A stretch of 64,000 nt of DNA, taken from the NCBI RefSeq assembly GCF_001854765.1, contig NZ_LJJE01000099.1, positions 1 to 64,000 on the forward strand. Direction: 5' to 3'. The translations under genes were made by a program, and so were the position numbers. Shown piece after piece: positions 37,206 through 46,665 of this stretch; the stretch's first letter is position 1, and each line of letters opens with the position of its first letter. The notes under the pieces were generated by a model, which saw only the letters and a program-made list of their open reading frames with translations, was not told the DNA's origin and searched no databases. This stretch comes from Vibrio sonorensis. GTDB taxonomy: Bacteria > Pseudomonadota > Gammaproteobacteria > Enterobacterales > Vibrionaceae.

Positions 37206-38456
37206 TTATGCTTCTCGATAGGCCCTTTCAACTTCTTCAGCGATAACAGCAATGCCTTTTTGCATCATTTCATCGTCTTGAACATAGTTCATACGCAAGC
37301 ATTGGTGGGCGTGTGGCCAGCTATCGTCTTGACCGATAAAGAAGTATTCGCCGGGAACAATGAGTACTCCTCTTGCTTTTAAGCGCTTGTAGAGTTCCAT
37401 TGTGGTGATCGGCAACTCATCAAACCAAAGCCAAAGAAAAATAGCGCCTTCCGGTTTGTGAATGCGGAATCTCGAATCGGGAATTGCCTGCTGTAATAGT
37501 TCGACGGCTCGCAGCGACTTCTGACGATAGAAAGGCTGAATAACATTCTGGCTTAAAGGCAATAAGTCACCTTTAGCAATGATGTGTTGACCGATAGCGG
37601 GTCCAATACTGCTAGGGGCCAAGCTAATCACACCATTCATATTGGTCAACGCTTGGGTAATGGACTCGCTGGCAATAATAATACCGCAGCGCACACCGGG
37701 TAAGCCTAGCTTAGATAGACTCATGCACAAGATGGTGTTTCCATTCCAGAACGGCTCAACGTCTTCAAAAATGATACTAGGGAAAGGCAAGCCATAAGCA
37801 TTATCTATGATAAGCGGAATATCATTGTCTCTGGCGAGCTTGTCTAATTTGCGTATTTCCTCGTCAGTGAGGACATTACCTGTTGGGTTAGTTGGGCGAG
37901 AGGCACAGATAGCGGCTATTGAGTCATCCACTGTCAACTGTTCAAAATCGACGTGATACTTAAATTGCCCTTTGTCTAAAAGCTCAATTTCAGGACGGTA
38001 GGAGACAAAATAGTCCTCATCAATACCCGCGTCTCCATACCCGATATATTCAGGTGCAAGGGGCAGTAGCACTCTCTTGTGTGAGCCGTCGGGCTGTTTG
38101 CCAGCCAGTAGATTAAACAGATAGAAAAACGCACTTTGGCTACCGTTAGTTAAGCTGATGTTTTTTTCGGTAATATCCCATCCGTAAGTTGTGCGAAGCA
38201 GCTTTGCTAAAGATTGAACAAATACATCTTTACCTTGGGGGCCGTCATAGTTCGCCATCGCAGCTACCAGCTCACCACTGGCGAGCATCTCTTCACTGGT
38301 TTGCTGAAAATAATCGAGCATGGCAGGTATGGCGGCTGGGTTGCCTCCCCCCAGCATAATAGCACCGGGAGTGCGAAGACCGTCATTGAGGTCGTCCATT
38401 AGCTGAGTAATACCTGAATACTGATTAAATTTCTCACCAAACTTAGAAAACTGCAT
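37206..38456 (-). CDS. avtA: Valine-pyruvate aminotransferase
   Basis: Starting at 38456 (MQFSKFGEKFN) gives 416 residues, the AvtA length. This fold-type I PLP enzyme has the Schiff-base lysine in SLSKLGLPGVRCG and the NPTGNVLTDEE segment. It interconverts valine/alanine and their keto acids. An upstream in-frame ATG at 38537 adds 27 residues with no family counterpart. Confidence 0.92.
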   Translation of the reverse strand: MQFSKFGEKFNQYSGITQLMDDLNDGLRTPGAIMLGGGNPAAIPAMLDYFQQTSEEMLASGELVAAMANYDGPQGKDVFVQSLAKLLRTTYGWDITEKNISLTNGSQSAFFYLFNLLAGKQPDGSHKRVLLPLAPEYIGYGDAGIDEDYFVSYRPEIELLDKGQFKYHVDFEQLTVDDSIAAICASRPTNPTGNVLTDEEIRKLDKLARDNDIPLIIDNAYGLPFPSIIFEDVEPFWNGNTILCMSLSKLGLPGVRCGIIIASESITQALTNMNGVISLAPSSIGPAIGQHIIAKGDLLPLSQNVIQPFYRQKSLRAVELLQQAIPDSRFRIHKPEGAIFLWLWFDELPITTMELYKRLKARGVLIVPGEYFFIGQDDSWPHAHQCLRMNYVQDDEMMQKGIAVIAEEVERAYREA

Positions 38457-38728
38457 GTTTGTTGTACCTGAATAGTTGTGATTGCTTATTAGATTGATAT
38501 CAGTGCATTGCTGATAACTAGAGTAATAGTTGAACATACATCAATGTTACAAATTCGCAAGGGGATAAATTGACAGTACATGGGAATTCGGCTGGTATCT
38601 GTCTTCTGTTAGCTAAAGGGATTGCAGTGAAAATCGTCAAACTTTTACAAAAATGATCGCAACTTTCATTATTATTCAATTTGTTGTCTATTTATTATCT
38701 AAAAAAATTAAGTTGAGGATAATAAATA
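38457..38728. other. Intergenic region between avtA and a lipoprotein gene
   Basis: This 272-bp divergent spacer is AT-rich and must hold both promoters. I see no ORF, clear operator or structured RNA in it. Confidence 0.5.
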
Positions 38729-39097
38729 ATGAAAAGAGTATTTATTGCTTGTTTTGCCGCAGCCTTTGCGTTGTTAGGTTGTCAGTCTACCAATACCCAA
38801 ACCGCAGAGCCTTACGTTGAACGGTATGACATTCAACAGGCGCAAGCTGCATTTGCTGATGTAGAACATGTGACTGTCAGTGATGAAGGATACATTGAGT
38901 ACATAGAGCAAGTGCCTAATGGCTATCAGTGGAAAACAACCGTGATCAGAAGCCATAGTCGACAAGTGGCCTGTGAGGACTTATACGAGCTTCTAGAGCT
39001 TGGTTTTGTGATTAAAATGACGTTTACAGGCAAAGGCGGGCGTACTGAACACTTTGATGTTCATCGCTGTGACGGCATTAATGCAGAAAAATCGTAA
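38729..39097 (+). CDS. Hypothetical lipoprotein
   Basis: The 122-residue protein has a lipoprotein signal peptide with lipobox ALLGC (Cys at residue 18). The mature domain has two further cysteines (ACEDLYELLELG and the C-terminal VHRCDG) that might form a disulphide. I do not recognise a family. GAGGA precedes the ATG. It ends at a bidirectional terminator shared with glyS. Confidence 0.8.
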   Translation: MKRVFIACFAAAFALLGCQSTNTQTAEPYVERYDIQQAQAAFADVEHVTVSDEGYIEYIEQVPNGYQWKTTVIRSHSRQVACEDLYELLELGFVIKMTFTGKGGRTEHFDVHRCDGINAEKS

Positions 39098-39107
39098 TGG
39101 AACAAAA

Positions 39108-39131
39108 AAGGGAAGCATTGCTTCCCTTTTT
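39108..39131. terminator. Bidirectional terminator between the lipoprotein gene and glyS
   Basis: Stem AAGGGAAGC / GCTTCCCTT (39108-39116 / 39120-39128), loop ATT, flanked by an A run on the left and a T run on the right, so it works in both directions. Confidence 0.88.
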
Positions 39132-39135
39132 CCTA

Positions 39136-41202
39136 TTACTTCTGAAGTAGCGAAATATCGGCTATCTGTAGGAAGAGATTTCTTAGGTTGTTTAACAGCG
39201 TCAGACGGTTTTTCTTTAGCGCTTCGTCGTCGGCCATAACCATGACATTGTCAAAGAAGGCGTCAACAGGCTCGCGAAGATCTGCTAGCTTGCTGAGTGC
39301 TTCCTGGTAGTTACCTGTAGCAAAGGCTGGTTCCAGCGCTTCTGTCATCACTTCAACACTTTCAGCCAGTGCTTTTTCCGCATCTTCTTGAAGAAGAGAT
39401 AGGTCAATGTCATTGGCGAGTTCGCCATCAAACTTAGCTAAGATGTTACCAACGCGTTTGTTTGCTGCTGCAAGAGACTCAGCCGCTTCTAAATCACGGA
39501 AGTGAGATACCGCTTTTACACGCTGATCAAAGTCAGATGGTTTTGTTGGTCGGCGCGCCAATACCGCTTGGATAATGTCGACACTAAAGCCTTCATCTTG
39601 ATACCAAGCGCGGAAACGGCCAAGCATAAACTCTACAACGTCTTGTTCTACATTTTCATTGCTGAGACGATCGCCAAATAGTGACTTTGCTTTGGCAATG
39701 AGGTCTGTCAGATCTAGCTGGTAGCCGTACTCAACGATGATGCGAAGCACGCCCAGAGATGCACGGCGCAGAGCAAATGGATCTGAACCCTTAGGAGCTT
39801 GACCAATACCGAATATACCAACAATGGTATCGAGTTTATCGGCCATAGCGACTGCAGTGGAGACACCGTTAGAAGGTAGATCGTCACCAGAAAAACGCGG
39901 CATGTACTGCTCGTTTAGCGCAACGGCGACTTGTTCAGCTTCTCCGTCGTGACGCGCGTAGTGCATGCCCATTACGCCTTGGGTATCGGTGAACTCGAAT
40001 ACCATAGAAGTCATTAGGTCACACTTAGCCAATAGGCCAGCACGTTTAGAAAGTTCAACATCCGCACCGATCTTTTCTGCAATGTAGCCAGCCAGTTCAG
40101 TTATACGGTCAGTTTTGTCTTTAATCGTACCGAGTTGCTTCTGGAAGATAGCTTTGTCTAGCTCAGGTAGGCGGTCAATCAGAGGTCGCTTTCGGTCCGT
40201 ATTAAAGAAGAATTCAGCATCTGCTAAACGTGGGCGAACTACTTTTTCGTTACCTTCGATAACATGGCGTGGCTCTTTCGACTCAATGTTTGAAACAAAG
40301 ATAAAGTTCGGCAGTAGTGTTTTGTTCTCGTCGTAAACTGGGAAGTACTTCTGATCACCTTTCATGGTGTAAACCAGAGCTTCAGCCGGTACTTTTAGGA
40401 ACTCTTGTTCAAACTTAGCTGTAAGTACGACAGGCCATTCAACCAGAGAGGTCACTTCTTCAACTAGGTCTTCTTCAAGATCGGCTTTGCCACCAACCGC
40501 AGCGGCTGCTTTTTGAGAGTCGGCAACAATGATCGCTTTGCGAGCTTCATAATCTGCCATAACCTTACCGCGCTCTTCGAGAATAGCAGGGTATTGCTCA
40601 GCTGAGTCAATAGTGAACTCTTGCTCACCCATAAAACGGTGACCGCGGATAGTGCGGCCAGAAGCGACACCTAAAATTTCACCTTCAATCAACTCTTCAC
40701 CAAACAAGATGGTGAGGGTTTTCACTGGTCGAATAAACTGAGTATCAGTATCACCCCAACGCATTGGCTTAGCGATTGGTAAGTTGGAGAGGGCTTTTGC
40801 AGCAAGGTCTGCCACAATCGCTTGTGTCGGTTGACCTTTTACTTCTTGCTTAAATAGCAACCACTCGCCTTTATCGGTTTTCAAGCGATCGGCTTGATCG
40901 ACAGTAATGCCATTACCACGTGCCCAGCCTTGTGCTGCTTTGGTTGCGTTGCCTTCATCGTCAAAAGCAACAGAGATCGCAGGACCGCGTTTTTCTACTA
41001 CTTTGTCTGCTTGCGCCTCGTCTAGCTGAGCGACCTTTAGTGCTAGGCGACGAGGAGTCGCGAACCATTTTACGCCTTGATGGTTAAGCTCTGCGCTTTT
41101 CAGCTCTGCTTCAAAGTTAGCTGCAAAGGCTTCAGCCAGAGTGCGTAACTGAGTTGGTGGAAGCTCTTCCGTTCCCAGCTCGATTAAAAATTCTTTTGCC
41201 AT
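39136..41202 (-). CDS. glyS: Glycyl-tRNA synthetase beta subunit
   Basis: The 688-residue subunit starts MAKEFLIELGTEELPP, the conserved N-terminus, has an HD-like core and ends with the anticodon-binding helical domain. With GlyQ it forms the alpha2beta2 enzyme that charges tRNA-Gly. It follows glyQ by 11 bp. Confidence 0.97.
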   Translation of the reverse strand: MAKEFLIELGTEELPPTQLRTLAEAFAANFEAELKSAELNHQGVKWFATPRRLALKVAQLDEAQADKVVEKRGPAISVAFDDEGNATKAAQGWARGNGITVDQADRLKTDKGEWLLFKQEVKGQPTQAIVADLAAKALSNLPIAKPMRWGDTDTQFIRPVKTLTILFGEELIEGEILGVASGRTIRGHRFMGEQEFTIDSAEQYPAILEERGKVMADYEARKAIIVADSQKAAAAVGGKADLEEDLVEEVTSLVEWPVVLTAKFEQEFLKVPAEALVYTMKGDQKYFPVYDENKTLLPNFIFVSNIESKEPRHVIEGNEKVVRPRLADAEFFFNTDRKRPLIDRLPELDKAIFQKQLGTIKDKTDRITELAGYIAEKIGADVELSKRAGLLAKCDLMTSMVFEFTDTQGVMGMHYARHDGEAEQVAVALNEQYMPRFSGDDLPSNGVSTAVAMADKLDTIVGIFGIGQAPKGSDPFALRRASLGVLRIIVEYGYQLDLTDLIAKAKSLFGDRLSNENVEQDVVEFMLGRFRAWYQDEGFSVDIIQAVLARRPTKPSDFDQRVKAVSHFRDLEAAESLAAANKRVGNILAKFDGELANDIDLSLLQEDAEKALAESVEVMTEALEPAFATGNYQEALSKLADLREPVDAFFDNVMVMADDEALKKNRLTLLNNLRNLFLQIADISLLQK

Positions 41203-41213
41203 TATCCTTCCCC

Positions 41214-42134
41214 TTATGCTTCTTTGTCTGATTGCTTAAGCATTGGGAAGCCAAGTGCTTCACGTGATGCATAATAAGCTTCCGCCACCGATTTAGTCAG
41301 GTTGCGAATACGCAGAATATAACGCTGACGCTCAGTCACTGAGATCGCTTTGCGCGCGTCAAGTAGGTTAAAAGCATGGCCTGCTTTTAGGATGCGCTCG
41401 TAAGCGGGAAGAGGAAGTGGCTTTTCTAGTTCTAGCAGTTCCTTACACTCTTTTTCGCACTGGTCAAAGAAAGTAAACAGGAAGTCTACGTCTGCGTGCT
41501 CAAAGTTGTAGGTTGATTGCTCTACTTCATTTTGATGGAAGATGTCGCCATAGGTCACTTTACCCAGTGGGCCGTCTGTCCAAACCAGATCATAAACAGA
41601 GTCTACGCCCTGAATGTACATAGCTAAACGTTCGATACCGTAAGTGATTTCACCGGTAACAGGTTTACACTCTAGACCACCAACTTGCTGGAAGTAAGTA
41701 AACTGAGTGACTTCCATACCGTTTAACCAAACTTCCCAGCCAAGGCCCCAAGCGCCAAGAGTTGGGTTTTCCCAGTTATCTTCCACAAAGCGAATATCGT
41801 GGACTTGTGGGTCAATACCAAGTACTTCCAGAGAACCTAGGTATAGCTCCTGAATATTGTCAGGTGAAGGCTTAATGATCACCTGAAACTGGTAGTAGTG
41901 CTGTAAACGGTTAGGGTTTTCACCATAACGGCCGTCAGTTGGACGACGAGATGGCTGAACATAAGCGGTGGCAATCGGCTCAGGGCCAAGTGCACGTAAA
42001 CATGTCATTGGGTGAGAAGTACCTGCACCAACTTCCATGTCTAATGGTTGAACAATGGTACAGCCTTGTTGGGCCCAATAATCCTGCAGCGCGAGGATCA
42101 TACCCTGAAAGGTTTTGATATCGAATTTTTGCAT
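41214..42134 (-). CDS. glyQ: Glycyl-tRNA synthetase alpha subunit
   Basis: The 306-residue class II catalytic subunit has motif 2/3-like segments including MTCLRALGPEPIATAYVQPSRRPTDGRYG (split here at its conserved ends) near residues 43-71 and the GAWGLGWEVWLNGMEVTQFT region near 127-146. It activates glycine. First gene of glyQS. Confidence 0.97.
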   Translation of the reverse strand: MQKFDIKTFQGMILALQDYWAQQGCTIVQPLDMEVGAGTSHPMTCLRALGPEPIATAYVQPSRRPTDGRYGENPNRLQHYYQFQVIIKPSPDNIQELYLGSLEVLGIDPQVHDIRFVEDNWENPTLGAWGLGWEVWLNGMEVTQFTYFQQVGGLECKPVTGEITYGIERLAMYIQGVDSVYDLVWTDGPLGKVTYGDIFHQNEVEQSTYNFEHADVDFLFTFFDQCEKECKELLELEKPLPLPAYERILKAGHAFNLLDARKAISVTERQRYILRIRNLTKSVAEAYYASREALGFPMLKQSDKEA

Positions 42135-42352
42135 AGTCAGGTTCGCGCGATTCTTCTGTCTAAATTGAAAAAAATAACAATCAAGTATACCCAGATATTC
42201 TGCATGGGAGTAGAGCTAATATTGATTAATTGCTAGGCAAAAATAGCGTTTAGTGAAATTTTTTAGCCTTATCGTGCGATTTTTTCCTAAAGGGAACATT
42301 TTGCTGAGTTTATAGCTTGAGAATTTTCCTTATGCTGATTAAAATTGCGCCT

Positions 42353-42505
42353 GTCTTTGGGGAGTAGCTTACTGACTATTTTCAAATAGTTAGTTTGTAC
42401 GTCAACATACTTGGTGCTCATCACCGTGGCGTACAAGGCTTGCATCTAGCAGGTTTAGCAAGACCTTAGACAAACATCGTGAACCGAGGTGGGGCACGAG
42501 GTTTG
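42353..42505 (+). ncRNA. yybP-ykoY manganese riboswitch
   Basis: The leader has the class hallmarks: CTTTGGGGAGTAGCTT (42355-42370), GTACGTCAACATAC (42398-42411) and CAAGGCTTGCAT...GCAAGACCTT (42434-42467). A following hairpin AGACAAAC / GTTTGTCT is the likely expression platform. Known members bind Mn2+ and switch on Mn exporters such as mntP/alx. The gene downstream is a Gdt1-family exporter. The remaining spacer back to glyQ (42135-42352) shows nothing else. Confidence 0.88.
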
Positions 42506-42543
42506 TCTTAGGAAACTATAATCCCTACCTCAATGAGCATGTC

Positions 42544-43101
42544 GTGAGCGTTTTAGCAATTTCAATAACTACAGTAGCGCTAGCAGAAATAGGCGATAAG
42601 ACCCAACTGCTTTCATTGCTACTTGCAAGTCGTTATAGAAAACCCGTTCCCATTATATTGGCCATATTTCTAGCCACGTTACTCAACCATGCGTTAGCGG
42701 CTTGGTTAGGTGTTGTGGTTGCAGATTACTTATCTGAAGAGGTGTTAAAATGGGTGTTGGTGGTCAGCTTTTTAGCTATGGCTGGCTGGATTCTAATTCC
42801 AGATAAACTCGACGATGAAGAATCGATATCTTCTAAAGGCCCCTTTGTGGCGAGTTTTATTGCCTTTTTTGTCGCGGAAATTGGGGACAAAACCCAGATT
42901 GCGACTTCGATACTCGGTGCTCAGTTCTCCGGTGCACTTTTGTTAGTCACTATGGGAACCACTATCGGTATGTTGATTGCGAATGTTCCTGTTGTATTAG
43001 TTGGCAAACTGTCTGCGGACAAATTACCGCTAGATCTTATTCGAAAAATTACCGCGTTATTGTTTGCGGGACTCGCCGTGTCAGCGGCTATCTGGGGATA
43101 A
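42544..43101 (+). CDS. mneA: Mn2+ exporter of the TMEM165/Gdt1 (UPF0016) family
   Basis: The 185-residue, six-helix protein has two copies of the family motif E-x-G-D-K-T-Q: AEIGDKTQLLSLLLA (residues 13-27) and AEIGDKTQIATSILGA (about 109-124). It exports manganese; the V. cholerae counterpart is MneA. The start is GTG with no obvious Shine-Dalgarno sequence, so translation may depend on riboswitch folding. Confidence 0.88.
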   Translation: MSVLAISITTVALAEIGDKTQLLSLLLASRYRKPVPIILAIFLATLLNHALAAWLGVVVADYLSEEVLKWVLVVSFLAMAGWILIPDKLDDEESISSKGPFVASFIAFFVAEIGDKTQIATSILGAQFSGALLLVTMGTTIGMLIANVPVVLVGKLSADKLPLDLIRKITALLFAGLAVSAAIWG

Positions 43102-43241
43102 CACGAGACCCTGTTGCTACGGTGCATTCTGAGCGAGATCAAACTCTTTTTAAATTCTCTGGATAGCGTGAGCGCTGACATATAAGTGTCACAATTGTCA
43201 TGCTACCTTAAAGATGTTGATAGTGGCGAGAGGGCAAAATT

Positions 43242-43502
43242 ATGCTAACACGTTACATGGGTATGACAGCTCGTAGTCAGAGTTATTTATTTACCTTTGG
43301 CTTAGCGCTCACCCTTCTTGGAATGGTATTGACAGATATGTGGCTTCCCATGGTCGCAGGAGCAATTATCCTGACAGGCTTGACAGTGGAAGCGTGGATA
43401 CGCGTCGCCCATATCATCCCCCTTCACAATGAAGTTCGGTCTATGAAAAAGCAGTTAAACAAGCTGCAATCGGAAGTACACCGGATCGATTTTGACGAAT
43501 AA
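43242..43502 (+). CDS. Small two-helix membrane protein, unknown
   Basis: The 86-residue protein has two membrane helices (about 14-30 and 33-50) followed by a charged helix with coiled-coil character (HNEVRSMKKQLNKLQSEVHR). GAGAGGG precedes the ATG and a terminator follows. I do not recognise a family; the arrangement suggests a membrane-anchored cytoplasmic coil. Confidence 0.75.
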   Translation: MLTRYMGMTARSQSYLFTFGLALTLLGMVLTDMWLPMVAGAIILTGLTVEAWIRVAHIIPLHNEVRSMKKQLNKLQSEVHRIDFDE

Positions 43503-43504
43503 GA

Positions 43505-43529
43505 AAAGCAGCCATTGGCTGCTTTTTCA
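43505..43529 (+). terminator. Terminator after the 86-residue membrane protein
   Basis: Ten-base-pair stem AAAAGCAGCC / GGCTGCTTTT with loop ATT, followed by T. Confidence 0.85.
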
Positions 43530-43674
43530 TTGCCCTAACAAACCACGTTTTCAACTAGGGATATCGGCTCTAAGCAAAGAGACCTCAATGCCCAATAGTT
43601 TTATAGTTTGAAGTGATGCGAAAACTGGTTTTGATAATATTGATTTATGGTGTTCTGGAATAGAAACTGGCTGA

Positions 43675-45006
43675 ATGCGGCAATACTCCTTTATTTTTCG
43701 TATCGTAGATGCGATTGAACAGCGCTTACCACGTAAGTTGGATCTGGAAGAACTCTCCAATACGCTTAACGTCAGCCGTTGGCACCTCCAACATGAGTTC
43801 AAACGCTTTACCGGTATCAGTGTAGGTAGGTATTACCGACTTCGATTATTAACGTTGGCCATAGAACAAGTTTCCAACTCTGATCAGCGCATTATAGATA
43901 TCGCGTTGGACTTTGGCTTTGAATCTCAAGAAGCCTTGTATCGAGCTATTCGAAGTAACTTCGAAGTGTCGCCTAAACACTTTAGGCGCAATCCTATATT
44001 GGCTAAGTATGTTAGCTTTCCTCCCCTTGACCTCCGTTATTTGGATTACTACCAAATGACATTAGAACACCCGCCAAAGGAAGTGGTGTTTCCAGAGAAA
44101 CATCTTGTTGGTGTTAGCGGTAATTTTAAGTCGATATTTTTTGATGAAGAGAGTATCCACGATGGGGTTGATGAACTTTGGCAAGTGTTTAATAACGCTA
44201 CCTGTCATTGGGATCACTCGCAGCGAAACTATTACACGCTAGAATATCGCAACAATTGCTCTTACCGGTCTGGAGAGTTTCAGATGATGTCTATGTGCGA
44301 TGGTGCGGAAGAAGCATCAGAGTACAAGCTGTCAAAGGTAGATATCTCCCAGAGGAAGATGTGGCACTTTGTTTTTCCTAACAGAGATTACATTCAAGCT
44401 CTATTTGTTTATTTGAATCAGGTTTTTACATTTCAGAATAAGCTAAGTCTAAATCGTTTACCCTATATTTGGTCATTGGATGAAGACGGAAGCATGAATT
44501 TTTGGGCCGAATTAAAACCGGCGAGTGGTTTTGATTGCCTGCCTGCTAGTATTGTCTGTTTGGATACCCAATCCTTCACTTTAGACCATCAAATAGGGCA
44601 AGCAATTCCATATCAAATTCCCAATCATCTCGTTGTCAAAAGCCAGCGTATAGCGTATTTGTTAGAGTTATTTGACGACCGACTTGATAAGGTTAATCAA
44701 GGAAGTGAGTGTTTACTAATTGGCGGAGTGAGTGATCAAAAGTACACACCTAAGCACGATTACCGAGTTCAACATCTGATAAAAACAGCAGAGGGCAATA
44801 CCAATATCGGTGGTGGGGATTATCTAAAGTGTGTAATGAAAGGCAGCATAGAGCAGATAGGAGAAGATCTGGATAGTTTGTATTACTCCTACCTCAGCGA
44901 AAGTAAATATTACCTTCGCCAAGGGTTTGAATGGATAACCTACGCAAAAAGAATAGTGGGACAAGAGTGGCATATTGAGCTACTTATCCCTGTCTCTAAG
45001 CGTTAA
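43675..45006 (+). CDS. AraC-type regulator with two GyrI-like domains
   Basis: The 443-residue protein has an AraC DNA-binding domain at the N-terminus (residues 1-105; two helix-turn-helix units, LDLEELSNTLNVSRWHLQHE and RIIDIALDFGFESQEALYRA). Two effector regions follow: residues about 130-285 (VVFPEKHLVGVSGNF...) and 290-443, where GGGDYLKCVMKGS and the C-terminal WHIELLIPVSK match GyrI-like folds. The Rob/GyrI layout normally has one such domain. Likely a small-molecule-responsive activator; target unknown. Its stop overlaps that of the convergent lipoprotein gene. Confidence 0.82.
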   Translation: MRQYSFIFRIVDAIEQRLPRKLDLEELSNTLNVSRWHLQHEFKRFTGISVGRYYRLRLLTLAIEQVSNSDQRIIDIALDFGFESQEALYRAIRSNFEVSPKHFRRNPILAKYVSFPPLDLRYLDYYQMTLEHPPKEVVFPEKHLVGVSGNFKSIFFDEESIHDGVDELWQVFNNATCHWDHSQRNYYTLEYRNNCSYRSGEFQMMSMCDGAEEASEYKLSKVDISQRKMWHFVFPNRDYIQALFVYLNQVFTFQNKLSLNRLPYIWSLDEDGSMNFWAELKPASGFDCLPASIVCLDTQSFTLDHQIGQAIPYQIPNHLVVKSQRIAYLLELFDDRLDKVNQGSECLLIGGVSDQKYTPKHDYRVQHLIKTAEGNTNIGGGDYLKCVMKGSIEQIGEDLDSLYYSYLSESKYYLRQGFEWITYAKRIVGQEWHIELLIPVSKR

Positions 45007-45443
45007 CGGTAATCAAATAGCATTACGGTTTGCTGACTGTTGTCTACAAGCGCAAAGCTGGTGGCTGAAAATTGAGGTGGCCCCATTAAGCGAGTATTTC
45101 CCGAGTAGCCCAGTGGCTCATCAGGCATCATTCCTGCCATGGTCAACTCATTGTTGCCATCGATATCTTGAAAGGTAAAAATGGCGTATCTTCCAGAAGG
45201 AATTTGCTCTAGCAATATCGGTGTGGAAGCGCTGGCCTCGTTCGCAGGAATGAGATGTTCAGCGATAACCGTTTTGTCTTCTGCTCGAACAGCAATGTAA
45301 ACATTGCCCCCCTCATTAGTGACCCCTGTGACTTTGACTTGCAAATCATATTTTGCATTTGGGTCAAAGGATTCTTGTTCGGTGTCATTACAGCCCATCA
45401 AGGCAATAACAGAAGTCATAACCGCAATCAGTGTTTTTTTCAT
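45003..45443 (-). CDS. DUF2141-type lipoprotein
   Basis: The 146-residue protein has a lipoprotein signal (lipobox ALMGC, Cys at 18) and a beta-rich domain with GGNVYIAVR, ILLEQIPSGRYAIFTFQDIDGN and EPLGYSGN, the pattern of DUF2141 proteins. Function unknown; the domain occurs in periplasmic or outer-membrane lipoproteins. It starts three bases after the opgC-like stop, whose last codons contain its ribosome site (CGGAG), so the two are coupled. Confidence 0.82.
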   Translation of the reverse strand: MKKTLIAVMTSVIALMGCNDTEQESFDPNAKYDLQVKVTGVTNEGGNVYIAVRAEDKTVIAEHLIPANEASASTPILLEQIPSGRYAIFTFQDIDGNNELTMAGMMPDEPLGYSGNTRLMGPPQFSATSFALVDNSQQTVMLFDYR

Positions 45444-45446
45444 AGT

Positions 45447-46555
45447 TTAATTACTCCGTTTTAGTTCAGTGAGTGATCGCTTTTTCTTTTGCTCTCTGAT
45501 CAAAGGGGGGACAAAGAGCAGAAGGGCCACCACCGCCAAGCTGATGTAAATATTGGGTTGAAAATTCAAAAAGCCCAAGGCAACCGGTGCCAGAGCAAAG
45601 ATAATGATGTAGTGGAAGGTAAATACTTGAAGCGAGTGCCTACCAAAAGCGCAAGGGGCTTAAAAGCAAAAATATTTGGCCAAAGGTGAATCAAGTAACT
45701 GAATAGGTAGACGAGTAACAGCAAGTTGAATACTCGCAACCAACCCAAAGAAGGCTTGTCAGCAAGTTGCCCTAACGTACCCTGATGTATCCCATATTCG
45801 GCAAAAATATTGCGGTGGAATACGAATAGGGTGCCAGCGATTAACGCCACCAAGATAGTGAGCGAACGATACTTAAACCAATCAATAGACTTGTGGCGAG
45901 AGGTAAAGCCCAAACACATACCCAATACAAAGAGCATCTGCCATGCCAACCAACTAAAGTACCCAGTATTCAAGGTTCCCTCAGAAAAGAAAGGTCGCAA
46001 CAGAGTCGATAAGTCAATAAAGCGACTAGATAGCCACAAAGTGACACTCACCAAAAGGACTGCAATGATTCGCCCCTTGTTCAATTGTTGAAGAACCCAA
46101 GGTGCCCCCAACAAGAACACAATGTACATTGGCAGAATGTCAAAATACTGGGGCTTGTGTAACAGTGTCAAACTGAGTCCCAACGCACTGAGTTTACTTT
46201 CCATCAGCCATGGAAATAGACGGTGAAAATAGCCAGTTGTCTCGCTAATTGCGGTCATGTAGACCAAGCTGATGGCCAAGACGGTTAGAATCGCTGCGAT
46301 GTGATAGAGGTAGAGCTGCTTGGCTCGATGAATCAGCTTAGCTTTGCTCTTGGTTAAATCAGCACCTGAGTAGATCAATCCAACCATCAAGCCCGAGATG
46401 AAAATAAACCCTTCAGCGGCACCGACTTGTCCAAATGGCTGCAAGGTCAGTAGCTGAATATCTACCCATCCCGTTGTAATCCATACAAAGTGGTTGATGG
46501 TCATTACCAGCAATAAAGTGCCTCGAATGGCATCAACCGAATGATTTCGTTGCAT
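45447..46555 (-). CDS. OpgC-like membrane acyltransferase (one-base frameshift)
   Basis: The protein has about ten membrane segments and the OpgC start (VDAIRGTLLLVMTINHF, residues 7-23). Near 45641-45644 one base is missing: restoring it turns the tail into GRHSLQVFTFHYIIIFALAP and continues to a stop at 45447, giving 369 residues. OpgC succinylates periplasmic glucans; the family also includes other acyltransferases, so substrate is uncertain. The restored stop lies directly at the next gene's ribosome site, supporting the correction. Confidence 0.82.
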
Positions 46556-46665
46556 AAAGTTTCCTCCCTAAACCGCTACAGGTTAAAGGGAGGAAATTTT
46601 AAAAACTGACTATTTGTGTGGTATCGAAGGAATATTATCCAAGGTGTTGGATATGTCTAATAAAA

